From Desulfoscipio geothermicus (lineage in GTDB: Bacteria > Bacillota > Desulfotomaculia > Desulfotomaculales > Desulfallaceae), in the NCBI GenBank assembly GCA_016841205.1, contig JAENZP010000001.1, forward strand, positions 1-64,000: 64,000 bases of DNA, written 5' to 3'. Each line of letters opens with the position of its first letter. The stretch's first letter is position 1. A model generated the notes under the pieces. That model ran no database searches and was not told where the DNA came from. It was given only the letters and a program-made list of their open reading frames with translations. This document shows, in pieces, positions 18,347 to 27,023 of this stretch. A program made the position numbers and the translations under genes.

Positions 18347-18943
18347 TTAATTAATTCGCACACGATCCACTACGCTCTGTAGTTGCTCAATACTTGCTCT
18401 ACCATAAATGGCCAGGGTGTTTATATCAGCCATACGTATATTGCAAATTTCACTTACTCTAAGAACACAAAATATTAACACATATATGATAGAAGAATCT
18501 CGGTATATAGTTTTAGGCGGTCGTCTGAGCTCCTTATCTTTCTCCAGTTCCTGAAATAACTTATTTTGCTGGTTTCGATTAAGCGATTGCGGAGATTGCT
18601 TCACCTTTTTAACCCCTTTTACCTTCCTAGCCGGGTTTATCCCAAGCAGCTCCTGGTCTATAGCCCATTCACAAAACATGCGAATAGATGATATAGCTCG
18701 GTTTATTGTGGCCGGCTTTCGGTTTAACATGTTCCGCAGGTAGGATCGATAATCTGCAATATCCATCGGTGTGATGTTACCAGGTATGAAATCATCAGAG
18801 GTGCTTTCCTTCAGGTACTGTGCAAAATTTTTTAAATCTGATATGTAACCTCGTGCAGTGTTGTGACCAGTTCCTTCATTACATAAGTGCTTTTGAAATT
18901 TATCTATATAATCCAAGATACCTACCTCCCCCATTAAAACCAT
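18347..18943 (-). pseudogene. Tyrosine recombinase with internal deletion
   Basis: The frame is open for 198 codons. The N-terminal SAM-like domain is complete (HLCNEGTGHNTARGYISDL), and the first catalytic Arg is present (CVLRVSEICNIRM). Directly after MADI the sequence jumps to NTLAIYGRASIEQLQ, which normally follows the catalytic Tyr near the C-terminus. So about 100 residues with the Lys, His-x-x-Arg and His/Trp boxes are missing. The deletion is in frame and the protein cannot recombine DNA, though it could still bind. Confidence 0.7.
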
Positions 18944-18989
18944 AGGTAACTCGCTTTTATGCAGCCCTGGCTATTATTGTAAGCTGCAT

Positions 18990-19003
18990 TTATTTGATAC
19001 AAA
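18990..19003 (+). repeat. Recombination-site-like motif, left copy
   Basis: TTATTTGATACAAA here, and GTGTGAGTTGCAT at 19064-19076, both recur as reverse complements at 22667-22680 and 22683-22695. The copies enclose the GntR-ABC transporter operon and lie just upstream of the deleted integrase. Nothing else is evident from 19077 to 19220. Confidence 0.4.
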
Positions 19004-19220
19004 AATTACAGAATTAAATGATACATTATAGGGATAATTTGCCTGCTTTAGAGAATAGCTATGGTGTGAGTTGCATGTGGTGTTTTTAGCGCTCATTTGT
19101 CAACCTCACTTCCCAGAAGGTACGTTCTGTGTAGTTAATTGATTATACTATGTTAACATTATTTGCCTATAGGGTAACGCTGACAAAACATGAAAAATTG
19201 TTTCGCTACTTGGTAAATAA

Positions 19221-19259
19221 AAAACCCGGCACTCCTACGCTAAAGGAATTTCGGGTTTT
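19221..19259. terminator. Terminator-like hairpin
   Basis: AAAACCCG and CGGGTTTT enclose 23 bases, with A/T runs on both sides, so it could work on either strand. It could end transcription of the ABC operon coming from the right. Confidence 0.5.
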
Positions 19260-19342
19260 AATGTGTTATCCAAAATTAGGTGCCGCTGACATAACATAAT
19301 AACGTTAAACTAGCGTCAAGACCTTTAATGAAAGGGGTTATT

Positions 19343-19524
19343 ATGTTAACAAGACCAATTATTGTACTTGTGGGCTCTTTGTGATTACTTTGGGTGTTAT
19401 TCACTAGATATCGTTCTGATTGGAACACGTTAGAGTGGTCAGTTATCGGGGTTAGTTATTTTTTTTGTTGTACTCGGGATATAGTTTAATAAAAGATAAA
19501 CGGATTAAAAAAATGGAGGAATAA
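19343..19524 (+). pseudogene. Small membrane protein, broken
   Basis: AAAGGGG precedes ATG, giving MLTRPIIVLVGSL, an in-frame TGA, then LLWVLFTRYRSDWN. After a T-run a one-base shift leads to YSGYSLIKDKRIKKMEE and a stop. The two changes together suggest a decayed gene of about 60 codons. The TGA is not at a cysteine-like site, so selenocysteine is unlikely. Confidence 0.4.
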
Positions 19525-19567
19525 TACTCATTTCACAAGCAAACAGTATGGTGTTCCGAAATCTGGA

Positions 19568-20275
19568 CTACTCGTTTAAAAAATGAATATCGTGTTCCGT
19601 GCTTTCGTCCGTATCAATCAGGAGGTCTTCCGGTATTCGCAGATAGAGAACCGTATCACCAAAGAAGTAGTCCGTTCTTTTCATAGAAAAACCCGTGCCG
19701 GTGAACTGAGCCGTGGTGAAGTCATGATAAAATTGGACCGCTTCCAGATGAATCCTTTCCGGCTGAAGTATTTCTAACTGATTATCTTTCAGCCGAATAT
19801 CCGGCGGATTAGCCAGCGTTAAACGGTTTGATGATTTTGGGGCGTAGCTTAATACCTCCAGCTTGCCGTCGCGGACATCTTTTCTCTCCAGGGCAATGCG
19901 AGTAGAATACCGTTCATAATCCGGGGCTGTTATTTTCAGGCGTTCTTCCTGATAATCAAAACTCCACCGGGCAATGATCTCCGCGCCTTCGTAATTGTCC
20001 AACCGGCCTTCATAGAACGCATCGTAAAACGCATTGATCTGGGAGTCATGATAAGAATACTGTCCCGGCCCGATCTTAATAACTTCGAACGGCTCCGGCG
20101 TACTAGGTTTCGCAATCGCGTAAAACACAGGGACGGAAACAAATAAAAGGGCCATATAGAAGCCGACCACCAGGCGGGTCTTACCCAGCGAAATGCGGAC
20201 TTTGCTGAAGGCAGAAAACGCAATGATAATCAGCAGAAGGAGCAGCGGGGTTATCAACGAAGAAATCAATGCCAT
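19568..20275 (-). CDS. Membrane protein of the GntR-ABC operon
   Basis: A 235-aa protein with two N-terminal membrane segments (LITPLLLLLIIIAFSAF and LVVGFYMALLFVSVPVFYAIA), then a soluble domain of about 170 residues rich in charged strands (SYHDSQINAFYDAFYEG, FSMKRTDYFFGDTVLYLRI). It begins inside the permease gene, overlapping by 10 bases, so it belongs to the same operon. Similar proteins occur as an extra subunit in YtrA-type efflux operons. I do not know its specific role. It is the last gene of the operon. Confidence 0.65.
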   Translation of the reverse strand: MALISSLITPLLLLLIIIAFSAFSKVRISLGKTRLVVGFYMALLFVSVPVFYAIAKPSTPEPFEVIKIGPGQYSYHDSQINAFYDAFYEGRLDNYEGAEIIARWSFDYQEERLKITAPDYERYSTRIALERKDVRDGKLEVLSYAPKSSNRLTLANPPDIRLKDNQLEILQPERIHLEAVQFYHDFTTAQFTGTGFSMKRTDYFFGDTVLYLRIPEDLLIDTDESTEHDIHFLNE

Positions 20276-21024
20276 TTCCTGACCTCCATTCTATTGAAAA
20301 ACAGATTTACACATCCAAAAACGATGGACGATACAAGAACAACCTTCAGGGCGAGGAGCGCGTGGGAACCTTCTGTGGAAAAAAACTCAATAGCGCTGAT
20401 TAGTGTCCGGGCCTGGCCGGTACTTCGGGCCTCCATAAACAATGTGCCAAAAAACAGGCCCGGTAGCAGCACGACAAAAGCAGGGTGCTGTTGCGTCAGC
20501 ATGCCAATGAGATACCCAATGATGCTGAGAAGCGCCGCATAGAGGGTGGCGGCGAAGATGCCGCTTAGTAAAGCCGGCGGCGCAATCCAAAAGGCGGGAC
20601 CGGCATCTACCCCGCCATGGGAAAGGAACATGACCACACGCAACAGTAGGCCGCATAATGTGGCAGTAACCCCGGCGATGACGGCGGCGGTGAGCAGAAA
20701 GGCCAGGCTGGAAAGATGGCTGCTCAGTCTGTTTGAAACAAAGGTAAAATCCGTTTTGAACCCATTGTTGGCCATACTGATTCCAATACTGAAAGCCCAG
20801 ATTAAAGTAAAGATGACGATCACATCGCCGGTGACATATTTTATAGTGAAAGATATGCCCTGATTGCCTCCCCCCGAGGAGCCGGCCACGCCATTAAGGG
20901 AGAGGAGAAACGCCAGAAACTGCACCGCAATCAAAGTGAAGAACAGGCCCGCGTGGGCTTTTGTCTTATAGTGATACTGCGTTTTCGCCACAGCAAGTAT
21001 GCTAGTTTCGGTCAAAGACATCAT
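20266..21024 (-). CDS. ABC transporter permease
   Basis: A 252-aa protein with about six hydrophobic segments, the first from FFTLIAVQFLAFLLSL and the last at VVLVSSIVFGCVNLFF. Between them is the sequence DVIVIFTLIWAFSIGI, typical of single-domain ABC-2 permeases. It overlaps the ATP-binding subunit gene by 23 bases and the next gene by 10, so the three are one translational unit. With the GntR regulator upstream it resembles the YtrABCDEF/YhcG group, induced by cell-wall antibiotics in Bacillus. The substrate is not known. Confidence 0.75.
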   Translation of the reverse strand: MMSLTETSILAVAKTQYHYKTKAHAGLFFTLIAVQFLAFLLSLNGVAGSSGGGNQGISFTIKYVTGDVIVIFTLIWAFSIGISMANNGFKTDFTFVSNRLSSHLSSLAFLLTAAVIAGVTATLCGLLLRVVMFLSHGGVDAGPAFWIAPPALLSGIFAATLYAALLSIIGYLIGMLTQQHPAFVVLLPGLFFGTLFMEARSTGQARTLISAIEFFSTEGSHALLALKVVLVSSIVFGCVNLFFNRMEVRKWH

Positions 21025-21904
21025 CGATCCCTCCTTTGTTCCGCGCTGTCAGGTACATACAAAGATCGTCGGTAGCTACTGGTGAAATCGCCACGCCTTC
21101 GAGGCGGGCCTTTTGCAGTTCCTCTTCTACAAATTGGTTGCGGACGGCCATATACACGCTGTCCTTCCCCAGCTTTTTCCGGTATAAGACCTCGGCTTTT
21201 TCGGCCATCTCCGTAATAGTTTCCTCTTTGCCCTGCAGCCCGACGGCGTATTCTTCCAACTCATTGATAGGCACATGCAGGCGTTTTTCGCCGTCCTTGA
21301 TCAGTAAAAGATCATCTAAAATGTCGTTGATTTCATTCAATAAGTGACTGGATAGAATGACGGTACGCGGATACTGCATAAAGTCTTTTAACAGTGCACG
21401 GTAAAAATCTTTCCGCACCGCCGCGTCCATGCCGGTAGTGGGCTCATCAAAGATGGTCAGCGGACAGCGGGCGGCGAGGCCGAGAATCGCATTAAAGGCG
21501 CTGCGCATACCTTTGGAAAGCTTGCTGTGATATTGCCCGGGATGCAGATTGAAGTATGTGAACAGCCCCACGGCTAATTTATGATCCCAATGCGCATAGA
21601 AGCGGCCCGCGGATTCTAGAATTTCACCGAGATTCATTGATGCCGGCAAGACCATGTTTTCATCCACAAAAATCATGTTGGCGGAAACCTTGATATTGTT
21701 GAATGGGTTTTCCGAGAAAACCTGAATACTGCCTGCATTAGGGAGCAGATATCCGGCAATCATCTTCAAAAGTGTGGTTTTTCCGGCGCCGTTTCGTCCG
21801 ATTAGTCCGGTGATTTTATTAGGTGCCAGTGTGAAAGACAGGTTGTTTACCGCCGTAATTCGCCCGAATGTTTTTGTCAGCCCGCTGCAATCAACGACAT
21901 TCAT
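21002..21904 (-). CDS. ABC transporter ATP-binding protein (YtrB-like)
   Basis: A 300-aa ATPase with Walker A (GLIGRNGAGKTTLLK, about residues 33-47), a signature loop LSKGMRSAFNAILGLA (about 138-153) and Walker B with LTIFDEPTTGMD (about 158-169), followed by the switch His in ILSSHLLNEI. The signature reads SKGM instead of SGGQ, as is common in YtrB/YhcG-type ATPases. The first codon overlaps the end of the GntR gene by four bases. It would energise the permease encoded next. Confidence 0.85.
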   Translation of the reverse strand: MNVVDCSGLTKTFGRITAVNNLSFTLAPNKITGLIGRNGAGKTTLLKMIAGYLLPNAGSIQVFSENPFNNIKVSANMIFVDENMVLPASMNLGEILESAGRFYAHWDHKLAVGLFTYFNLHPGQYHSKLSKGMRSAFNAILGLAARCPLTIFDEPTTGMDAAVRKDFYRALLKDFMQYPRTVILSSHLLNEINDILDDLLLIKDGEKRLHVPINELEEYAVGLQGKEETITEMAEKAEVLYRKKLGKDSVYMAVRNQFVEEELQKARLEGVAISPVATDDLCMYLTARNKGGIDDVFDRN

Positions 21905-22293
21905 TGTGATCCCTCCTCCTCCTTCGCCTGAAGTTCTGCCGCTATTAGCATGTCAATTAGGTCGTTTCTTCCGACGTCCAGGCGCTTGGCTTCAGCGGCC
22001 AACTCCAACACCAGTTGCTTTAGATTACGTTTTATTCGTTTGCTGCGAATGGCCGCTCTGGCATGGGAAGATACAAACATGCCAAGCCCTCTTTTCTTAT
22101 ACAAGAGTTTTTCGCCGGCCAAAATGTTCAACCCTTTGGCAGCGGTGGCCGGGTTGACATTAAACATGTCCGCCAATTGGTACTGGGAATACATTTTTTC
22201 ATCGCTCACAATGTTGCCGTTTAGAATCTCCATTTCCAGCCATTCTGCAATCTGGACATAAATTGGCTTTAGACTGTCTGTATCCAGCAGCAA
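21901..22293 (-). CDS. GntR-family regulator (YtrA subfamily)
   Basis: A 130-aa protein with a winged helix-turn-helix in residues 10-75 (PIYVQIAEWLEMEI, YQLADMFNVNPATAAKGLN, KRGLGMFV). A short helical C-terminal tail replaces a ligand domain, as in YtrA-type repressors. It heads the operon and probably represses it: a near-perfect palindrome lies at 22319-22356, 25 bases upstream of its start. Inducers of YtrA relatives are cell-wall-active agents; none can be named here. Confidence 0.85.
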   Translation of the reverse strand: MLLDTDSLKPIYVQIAEWLEMEILNGNIVSDEKMYSQYQLADMFNVNPATAAKGLNILAGEKLLYKKRGLGMFVSSHARAAIRSKRIKRNLKQLVLELAAEAKRLDVGRNDLIDMLIAAELQAKEEEGSQ

Positions 22294-22318
22294 ACGATCA
22301 CCTCCCCGTCACCTGCTG

Positions 22319-22356
22319 GTAGTATAGTACATTACTTTTGTAATGCACTATACTAC
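22319..22356. promoter_or_regulatory. Palindromic operator of the GntR-ABC operon
   Basis: Two 17-base arms, GTAGTATAGTACATTAC and GTAATGCACTATACTAC, surround TTTT. They are reverse complements at 16 of 17 positions. GTAGTATA-like half-sites and the place just upstream of a YtrA-type gene make this a strong candidate autorepressor site. Confidence 0.75.
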
Positions 22357-22539
22357 GGTCTCTGCTTTGATGTCAATAGAAAACTGCTAATAAATCACCC
22401 TATCTCCCCCTGGAAGACCGCCGGTTTGACTGAGGGATTAAGGTTGCAGGATGAGCTCTTCGTCCTGCGCCATAAATTTTGCTGCACAGTTCAAAGATTA
22501 TTCGGCACAAGAAAGGTGCCCTTTTTAAATAGCACAATT

Positions 22540-22579
22540 AAACCCCTGATATTCCTTAGGTAGGAAAATCGGGGGCTTA
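22540..22579. terminator. Imperfect terminator-like hairpin
   Basis: AACCCCTGAT pairs with ATCGGGGGCTT across about 17 bases. The stem has one mismatch and the T run is short. It lies between the ABC operon and dihydrolipoyl dehydrogenase. No gene is seen in 22357-22769. Confidence 0.35.
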
Positions 22580-22666
22580 ATATTCTCAAATAATGTCTTA
22601 GCTTTACGGTTTTCGCGTTTTGCTGCACTATCTCTTATAGATATATCATCACTTATTTATATAAAA

Positions 22667-22695
22667 TTTGTATCAAATAATTATGCAACTCACAC
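22667..22695 (-). repeat. Recombination-site-like motif, right copy
   Basis: Read on the minus strand this is GTGTGAGTTGCAT, two bases, then TTATTTGATACAAA. The same two words occur in direct orientation at 19064 and 18990, in the other order. Together with the deleted integrase at 18347 this suggests old recombination sites bounding the ABC cassette. Confidence 0.4.
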
Positions 22696-22769
22696 AATGC
22701 CTGATATTATTTTTTTACCGAAATTGTCCAATGTTTTAGAAGTAAGCGTTGATAAATTACTAGGATATG

Positions 22770-24170
22770 TTAACTTCTGTTAGCCGGGTCCATGTGAATG
22801 GCCAGGCCCAGCGCTCCCTGTGCCGTTTCCAATAAGGCCTCGGACAGGGTAGGATGAGTGTGGATGGTTTCAACAATGCCTTTCACGCCTACTTTGTTCT
22901 GCATGGCCAAAGCCACCTCGGCAATCAGGTCCCCGGCATGCGGCCCGACAATATGCCCGCCAAGGATTTGTTCGGTTTTGTTGTCCACCACCAGTTTAAC
23001 CATACCCTCCGACTCGCCCAGTGCCTGGGCCATGCCCAGCGATTTAAAGGGGAAGGAGATGGATTTAACATTAAACTGCGCTTTAGCCTCTTCCTCGCTC
23101 ATCCCCACCGCAGCAAACTCGGGGACGCTGAATACACAGCGGGGCACCACCCGGTAATTCATAGTCGCCGGGCGTCCCATCGCGTGTTCAGCTGCAGTGA
23201 TCCCCTCGGCAAAGGCTCCGTGAGCCAGCCAGGTTTTCCCGGCTAAATCGCCTGCCGCGTATATATCGGGCACACCGGTGAGCATATGTTCATCCACCGG
23301 CAACGGCATGCCGTCCACCGGCAGGCCGATATTTTCCAGACCGAGGTTTTCAACATTAACCTGGCGGCCTGCGGCCAGCAGCAGTTTTTCCGCTTCCAGG
23401 GTGGCGCCCCCAGCCAGAGTAACCTTGACATTTTGAACACCCTGCACCTGTTCCACCCGCACCCCGGTCATTATCTTAACTTTGTGGCGTTTGAGCAAGG
23501 ACTGCAGGTAAGTAGCCGCCTCGGCATCCTCACGGGGCAAAATGTGCTCTTCCATTTCCAGCAGGGTAACCTTGCTGCCCAGCTCGGCCATGATCACCGC
23601 CATCTCTACGCCCACGGCGCCGCCGCCCAGCACCAGCAGCGAGGCCGGGGCAACGGATATTTCCAGAATATCATCGGTGGTCAGAACTCCCGGAATATCG
23701 CCGGCCAAGAAACCAGGACGGGATGAGCGGGAGCCGGTGGCCAGTACCACTTTGCGGGCGCAAATCCTGGCTATTCCTTCCTTCCCGGTTACTTCAATCA
23801 CCCCGGGTTCCAGCAAATGCCCCGCTCCCTGGAACAGGTCGACCCGGTTCTGTTCAAACAGGTATTCGATCCCACCGCGTAATAATTCCACCAACCTGTT
23901 TTTACGGGCAATAATTGCCGGTATGTTGGGAGAAACGTTTTCCACATTGATTCCGAAAGACTTACTCTTGCGGGCCAGGCGCAGCACTTCCACCGAGGCC
24001 TTAAGGGACTTGGTGGGTATGCAGCCTCGATTAAGGCATACACCGCCCAGGTGCTCCTGCTCCACCACAGCCACCCTGCCGCCGAGCTGGGCAGCGCGGA
24101 TGGCACCCTGGTAACCGGCGGGCCCGCCACCCAGAAAAACGACGTCATAAGTATCCGTTGTTTTACTCAT
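22770..24170 (-). CDS. lpdA: Dihydrolipoyl dehydrogenase
   Basis: A 466-aa FAD enzyme that reoxidises dihydrolipoyl groups with NAD+. It shows the FAD motif GGGPAGY (residues 14-20), the redox pair C45/C50 in GGVCLNRGCIPTKS, the NAD-binding GGGAVGVEMA, the second FAD motif IYAAGDLAGKTWLAHGA and the active-site HTHPTLSE near the C-terminus. No 2-oxoacid dehydrogenase or complete glycine-cleavage genes are near. Instead the minus-strand neighbours upstream are a Cys-rich thioredoxin-like gene, arsR, acr3, a GcvH-like gene and lplA. This points to a special lipoyl protein as its partner. The enzyme could equally run toward dithiol formation. Confidence 0.92.
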   Translation of the reverse strand: MSKTTDTYDVVFLGGGPAGYQGAIRAAQLGGRVAVVEQEHLGGVCLNRGCIPTKSLKASVEVLRLARKSKSFGINVENVSPNIPAIIARKNRLVELLRGGIEYLFEQNRVDLFQGAGHLLEPGVIEVTGKEGIARICARKVVLATGSRSSRPGFLAGDIPGVLTTDDILEISVAPASLLVLGGGAVGVEMAVIMAELGSKVTLLEMEEHILPREDAEAATYLQSLLKRHKVKIMTGVRVEQVQGVQNVKVTLAGGATLEAEKLLLAAGRQVNVENLGLENIGLPVDGMPLPVDEHMLTGVPDIYAAGDLAGKTWLAHGAFAEGITAAEHAMGRPATMNYRVVPRCVFSVPEFAAVGMSEEEAKAQFNVKSISFPFKSLGMAQALGESEGMVKLVVDNKTEQILGGHIVGPHAGDLIAEVALAMQNKVGVKGIVETIHTHPTLSEALLETAQGALGLAIHMDPANRS

Positions 24171-24290
24171 CTTAGACTCCTGTCTACTGCACGATTTCGA
24201 TGACCGACTGTATCACGATCTTGCTTTTCAACTAATCAGCAATGGTGAAATATTTGCTGACCAGCGCGATAAAGGCATCCCCCAGGATCA

Positions 24291-24680
24291 TCATGTTCGA
24301 GTGCCCGTAAAGCGTTGGCGACCACGCTCTTTATTGTTATTGTTCTGTTTTATTAGTTCTTCCTTAACGGCATCAATGATCAGATCCTCATCCAGGCCAC
24401 CATAGAACCTGAGCTTGCCATTAATCACCGTCAGCGGCAGGCGTACCCGGTCTAATTTTTTTAATACCTCGGGATAATTTTGAATTTCGCTGGTTCTGAC
24501 ATCAATAAATTTATACTCCACAATGTCACCGTAAACATCATTTATTTTTACAGCCAGTTCCTCGGCCTCTTGCTGCATGGTTTTTGCAGGTTCTTCGCAG
24601 CACCTTTTGCCGCAGCAACATCCTCCAGAGACAACGGGTGCATCAACGCCGAAAACGTAAATGCTGGTTTTGTTTCCTAC
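24291..24680 (-). CDS. Cys-rich thioredoxin-like protein, start codon uncertain
   Basis: About 130 codons. The N-terminus reads TSIYVFGVDAPVVSGG, then CCCGKRCC, five cysteines in eight residues. The C-terminal half (EYKFIDVRTSEIQNYPEVL, LPLTVINGKLRFYGG) has the strand-helix pattern of thioredoxin-like YuzD/DUF1462 proteins. AAGGAGG lies ten bases before GTA-GGA-AAC, exactly where a start is expected, but GTA is not a normal start. No ATG, GTG or TTG occurs before the cysteine cluster. Either GTG became GTA or an unusual start is used; the first ATG lies after the cysteines. A fragment of a paralog is at 30658. Metalloid or thiol binding is inferred. Confidence 0.6.
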   Translation of the reverse strand, partial: VGNKTSIYVFGVDAPVVSGGCCCGKRCCEEPAKTMQQEAEELAVKINDVYGDIVEYKFIDVRTSEIQNYPEVLKKLDRVRLPLTVINGKLRFYGGLDEDLIIDAVKEELIKQNNNNKERGRQRFTGTRT

Positions 24681-24774
24681 CGTATGCGTACCTCCTTGGG
24701 GTAAACCTTGACATTTGACAAACCACCAACAAATTGTTTAGTCCTCTGCTTTGTTTTTTACGTTTCTCACAAGT

Positions 24775-25143
24775 TTAATTTACTTTTTTGTTGTTAAAGG
24801 GCTCCATTTCGTTTTCAATACGCAAACAAACTCCGTAATTACGCTCCATTTTCCGGTTTTCCAAATTGTTGGCTATTTGTTGAAACAGACCATTATTGAT
24901 AGCTGCTAGCTGTTTGGTAAATATCTTTTTATTTATAGAATAAAAAACCCATCGGCCATCTTTGTCATCAAGTACTATTTTGCTTTTCTTTAAAACCCTG
25001 AGGTGATGGGAAACAGCCGGCTGAGACATAGCAAGCTCTTCCATGATTTCGCAGACACACATATCCTGTTTAGATAACATCATAATAATTTTCAGTCTGG
25101 TTTCATCAGCTAAAACTTTTAAAAAATCCAACGCATCTTTCAT
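24775..25143 (-). CDS. arsR: ArsR/SmtB-family metalloregulator
   Basis: A 122-aa winged-helix repressor. The motif DMCVCEIMEEL (C29, C31) on the recognition-helix side is the ELCVCDL-type arsenite sensor of classical ArsR. The DNA-reading helix is SQPAVSHHLRVLKKS. A third Cys lies in the tail (NYGVCLRI). It is encoded just downstream of acr3 and upstream of the Cys-rich gene, in the same direction, and presumably derepresses this operon when As(III) or Sb(III) binds. Confidence 0.88.
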   Translation of the reverse strand: MKDALDFLKVLADETRLKIIMMLSKQDMCVCEIMEELAMSQPAVSHHLRVLKKSKIVLDDKDGRWVFYSINKKIFTKQLAAINNGLFQQIANNLENRKMERNYGVCLRIENEMEPFNNKKVN

Positions 25144-25203
25144 TAATTTTCCTCCAAAATATACTTCCAGGAGCAGTGGCTATTTTTGGGTATGCACTTG
25201 TTG

Positions 25204-26268
25204 CTATCTGGCCTGCAGCGCTGCGTGGTCGAAATATTTCCGTTTAAAAGAAAGGGCTACATTGACTAGCCAGATCATTACAGGCACTTCAATCAGCGGG
25301 CCGATTACCGCAGCAAAAGCCTGGCCGGAATTAATACCGAACACTGCCACCGCCACTGCGATAGCCAGCTCAAAATTATTACTCGCAGCGGTAAAGGAAA
25401 GAGTAGTGGCCTGTTCGTAGTTAACGCCCATCTTTTTACTCATGAAAAACGAAAACGTGAACATGATTAAAAAGTACAGGACCAGCGGTATGGCAATCCT
25501 AACTACATCCATCGGCAGGGCAACAATATAATTACCCTTCAAGGAGAACATTACAAAGATGGTAAAGAGCAAAGCAATTAAAGTTAAAGGACCGATTTTG
25601 GGCATAAACTGTTTGTCATACCACTCCTTGCCCTTTAGAGGCATTACGGTAAACCGGGTGATAACACCCGCTAAAAAAGGTATACCCAGGTAGATAAACA
25701 CACTCTTGGCCACCTCGGCCATCGAAATGTGTACTTCCAAAGACTCCAGGCCGAACCACCGGGGCATCAGGGTAATGAAAAAGTAAGCGTAAATCGAAAA
25801 GAAGATCACCTGGAAGATGGAGTTTAGCGCCACCAGGGCGGCAGCGTATTCAGCATCGCCTTTAGCCAGCCCGTTCCACACGATCACCATCGCAATGCAG
25901 CGGGCCAAGCCGATCAGGATCAGGCCCATCATGTATTCCGGGTAATCCCTTAAGAAAATAATGGCCAGAAAGAACATCAACAGCGGACCGATGATCCAGT
26001 TCTGTATTAAGCTTAGTCCCATGACCCTAATATTAGTAAATACCCGACCGATTTCCTCATATTTTACCCTGGCCAGGGGCGGGTACATCATGATAATTAG
26101 GCCGATAGCAATAGGGATATTGGTGGTGCCCACCTGGAACCGTCCCCAGAAATCAGCGATTTGCGGGTAAAGGTAACCCCCCCCCACGCCAATGGCCATC
26201 GCCAGGAAAATCCATAGCGTTAAATACCGGTCTAGAAAATTTAGTTTGCCGGTTATTGAATCAGCCAT
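25204..26268 (-). CDS. acr3: Arsenite efflux carrier Acr3
   Basis: A 354-aa protein with about ten membrane segments. It contains the hallmark [19 protein letters not shown], in which C124 is the conserved Cys needed for As(III) transport in Acr3 proteins, and [18 protein letters not shown] near the end, the second conserved site. Acr3 exports arsenite with the proton gradient. It lies 60 bases upstream of arsR and 49 bases downstream of the GcvH-like gene in one direction, so it shares a transcript with lipoyl genes, which is unusual. Confidence 0.92.
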   Translation of the reverse strand: MADSITGKLNFLDRYLTLWIFLAMAIGVGGGYLYPQIADFWGRFQVGTTNIPIAIGLIIMMYPPLARVKYEEIGRVFTNIRVMGLSLIQNWIIGPLLMFFLAIIFLRDYPEYMMGLILIGLARCIAMVIVWNGLAKGDAEYAAALVALNSIFQVIFFSIYAYFFITLMPRWFGLESLEVHISMAEVAKSVFIYLGIPFLAGVITRFTVMPLKGKEWYDKQFMPKIGPLTLIALLFTIFVMFSLKGNYIVALPMDVVRIAIPLVLYFLIMFTFSFFMSKKMGVNYEQATTLSFTAASNNFELAIAVAVAVFGINSGQAFAAVIGPLIEVPVMIWLVNVALSFKRKYFDHAALQAR

Positions 26269-26317
26269 GTATTTTATCCTCCCATGTTATAAAAATATAC
26301 TAGTTCCCTTATTGTTA

Positions 26318-26824
26318 CTAGTAAAATTTAACTTCCTTACCTTCTTCTTTAAATTTGTCAATTAATTTCTTAACCTTTTCCACCATCAGTGGAAAATAGG
26401 TTTTAACATCCATTAGTTTCTGCTTTTCTTCAGCCCAATTGGTAGGCTCAATTTTGCAAACCCAGCCTTCCCCGTAAGGGTCCCGGTTGATTTGCACCGG
26501 ATCCTCTTCCATGTTGTCGTTCACCTCTTTGATCACGCCACCTACAGGCGAAGTTAAGCCCACTATGGTTTTGGCTTTTTTATAGGGGCTTTTGGCATCC
26601 AGGGTACCTAATTCCCCACCCTCATCAACTTCACTGCCAACTTCATTAATCTCTGCAACCATTACCATTCCACCGGTCTTCTGTAGGTAATCGGTAATTC
26701 CCACTGTAATCAACCCGTTTTCTTCCTGTTTTGCCCAACACTCATCCTGACTGTAAAGATAATCTTCCTTTACCGGGAAAACAAAATTATCATGGGTAAA
26801 TTTCAGATACCCTGTTTCACTCAT
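26318..26824 (-). CDS. GcvH-like lipoyl carrier protein
   Basis: A 168-aa protein with the H-protein fold: ITVGITDYLQKTGG, INEVGSEVDEG, LTSPVGGVIKEVND and NRDPYGEGWVCKIEP. The lysine aligned with the lipoylation site is K85 in KKAKTIVGL; K82 and K83 are next to it, and the usual ESVKA context is absent. The C-terminus adds about 30 charged residues (VEKVKKLIDKFKEEGKE) not found in standard H proteins. No gcvP or gcvT is nearby. Lipoate ligase lies upstream, Acr3, ArsR and Lpd downstream. A lipoylated dithiol that carries arsenite or a similar soft ligand is an inference. The start ATG has AAAGGAG upstream. Confidence 0.85.
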   Translation of the reverse strand: MSETGYLKFTHDNFVFPVKEDYLYSQDECWAKQEENGLITVGITDYLQKTGGMVMVAEINEVGSEVDEGGELGTLDAKSPYKKAKTIVGLTSPVGGVIKEVNDNMEEDPVQINRDPYGEGWVCKIEPTNWAEEKQKLMDVKTYFPLMVEKVKKLIDKFKEEGKEVKFY

Positions 26825-27023
26825 CTTAGCACGCTCCTTTACAATTTTTTTGTCCAGTGTCTGAGATTGCGCTTAAATCAGAGTTTGCTGTTCATCTCAC
26901 GCCCCTTTTAAATTTATATTTTTTATAAATTTATAGATTTATGTTTTAAAGTAAAATGTTATATAAAAATAAAATTATATAATAATTCATGTAATATGCA
27001 TGTTAATTGCTGTTATTAAAAAG

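Noticed and set aside
19382-19384. UGA in the small frame at 19343 as selenocysteine
   Set aside because: No cysteine-like context, no hairpin behind it, and the same frame has a second defect.
24232-24294. 20-codon frame MMILGDAFIALVSKYFTIAD
   Set aside because: Too short and without a ribosome site; possibly a remnant but not identifiable.
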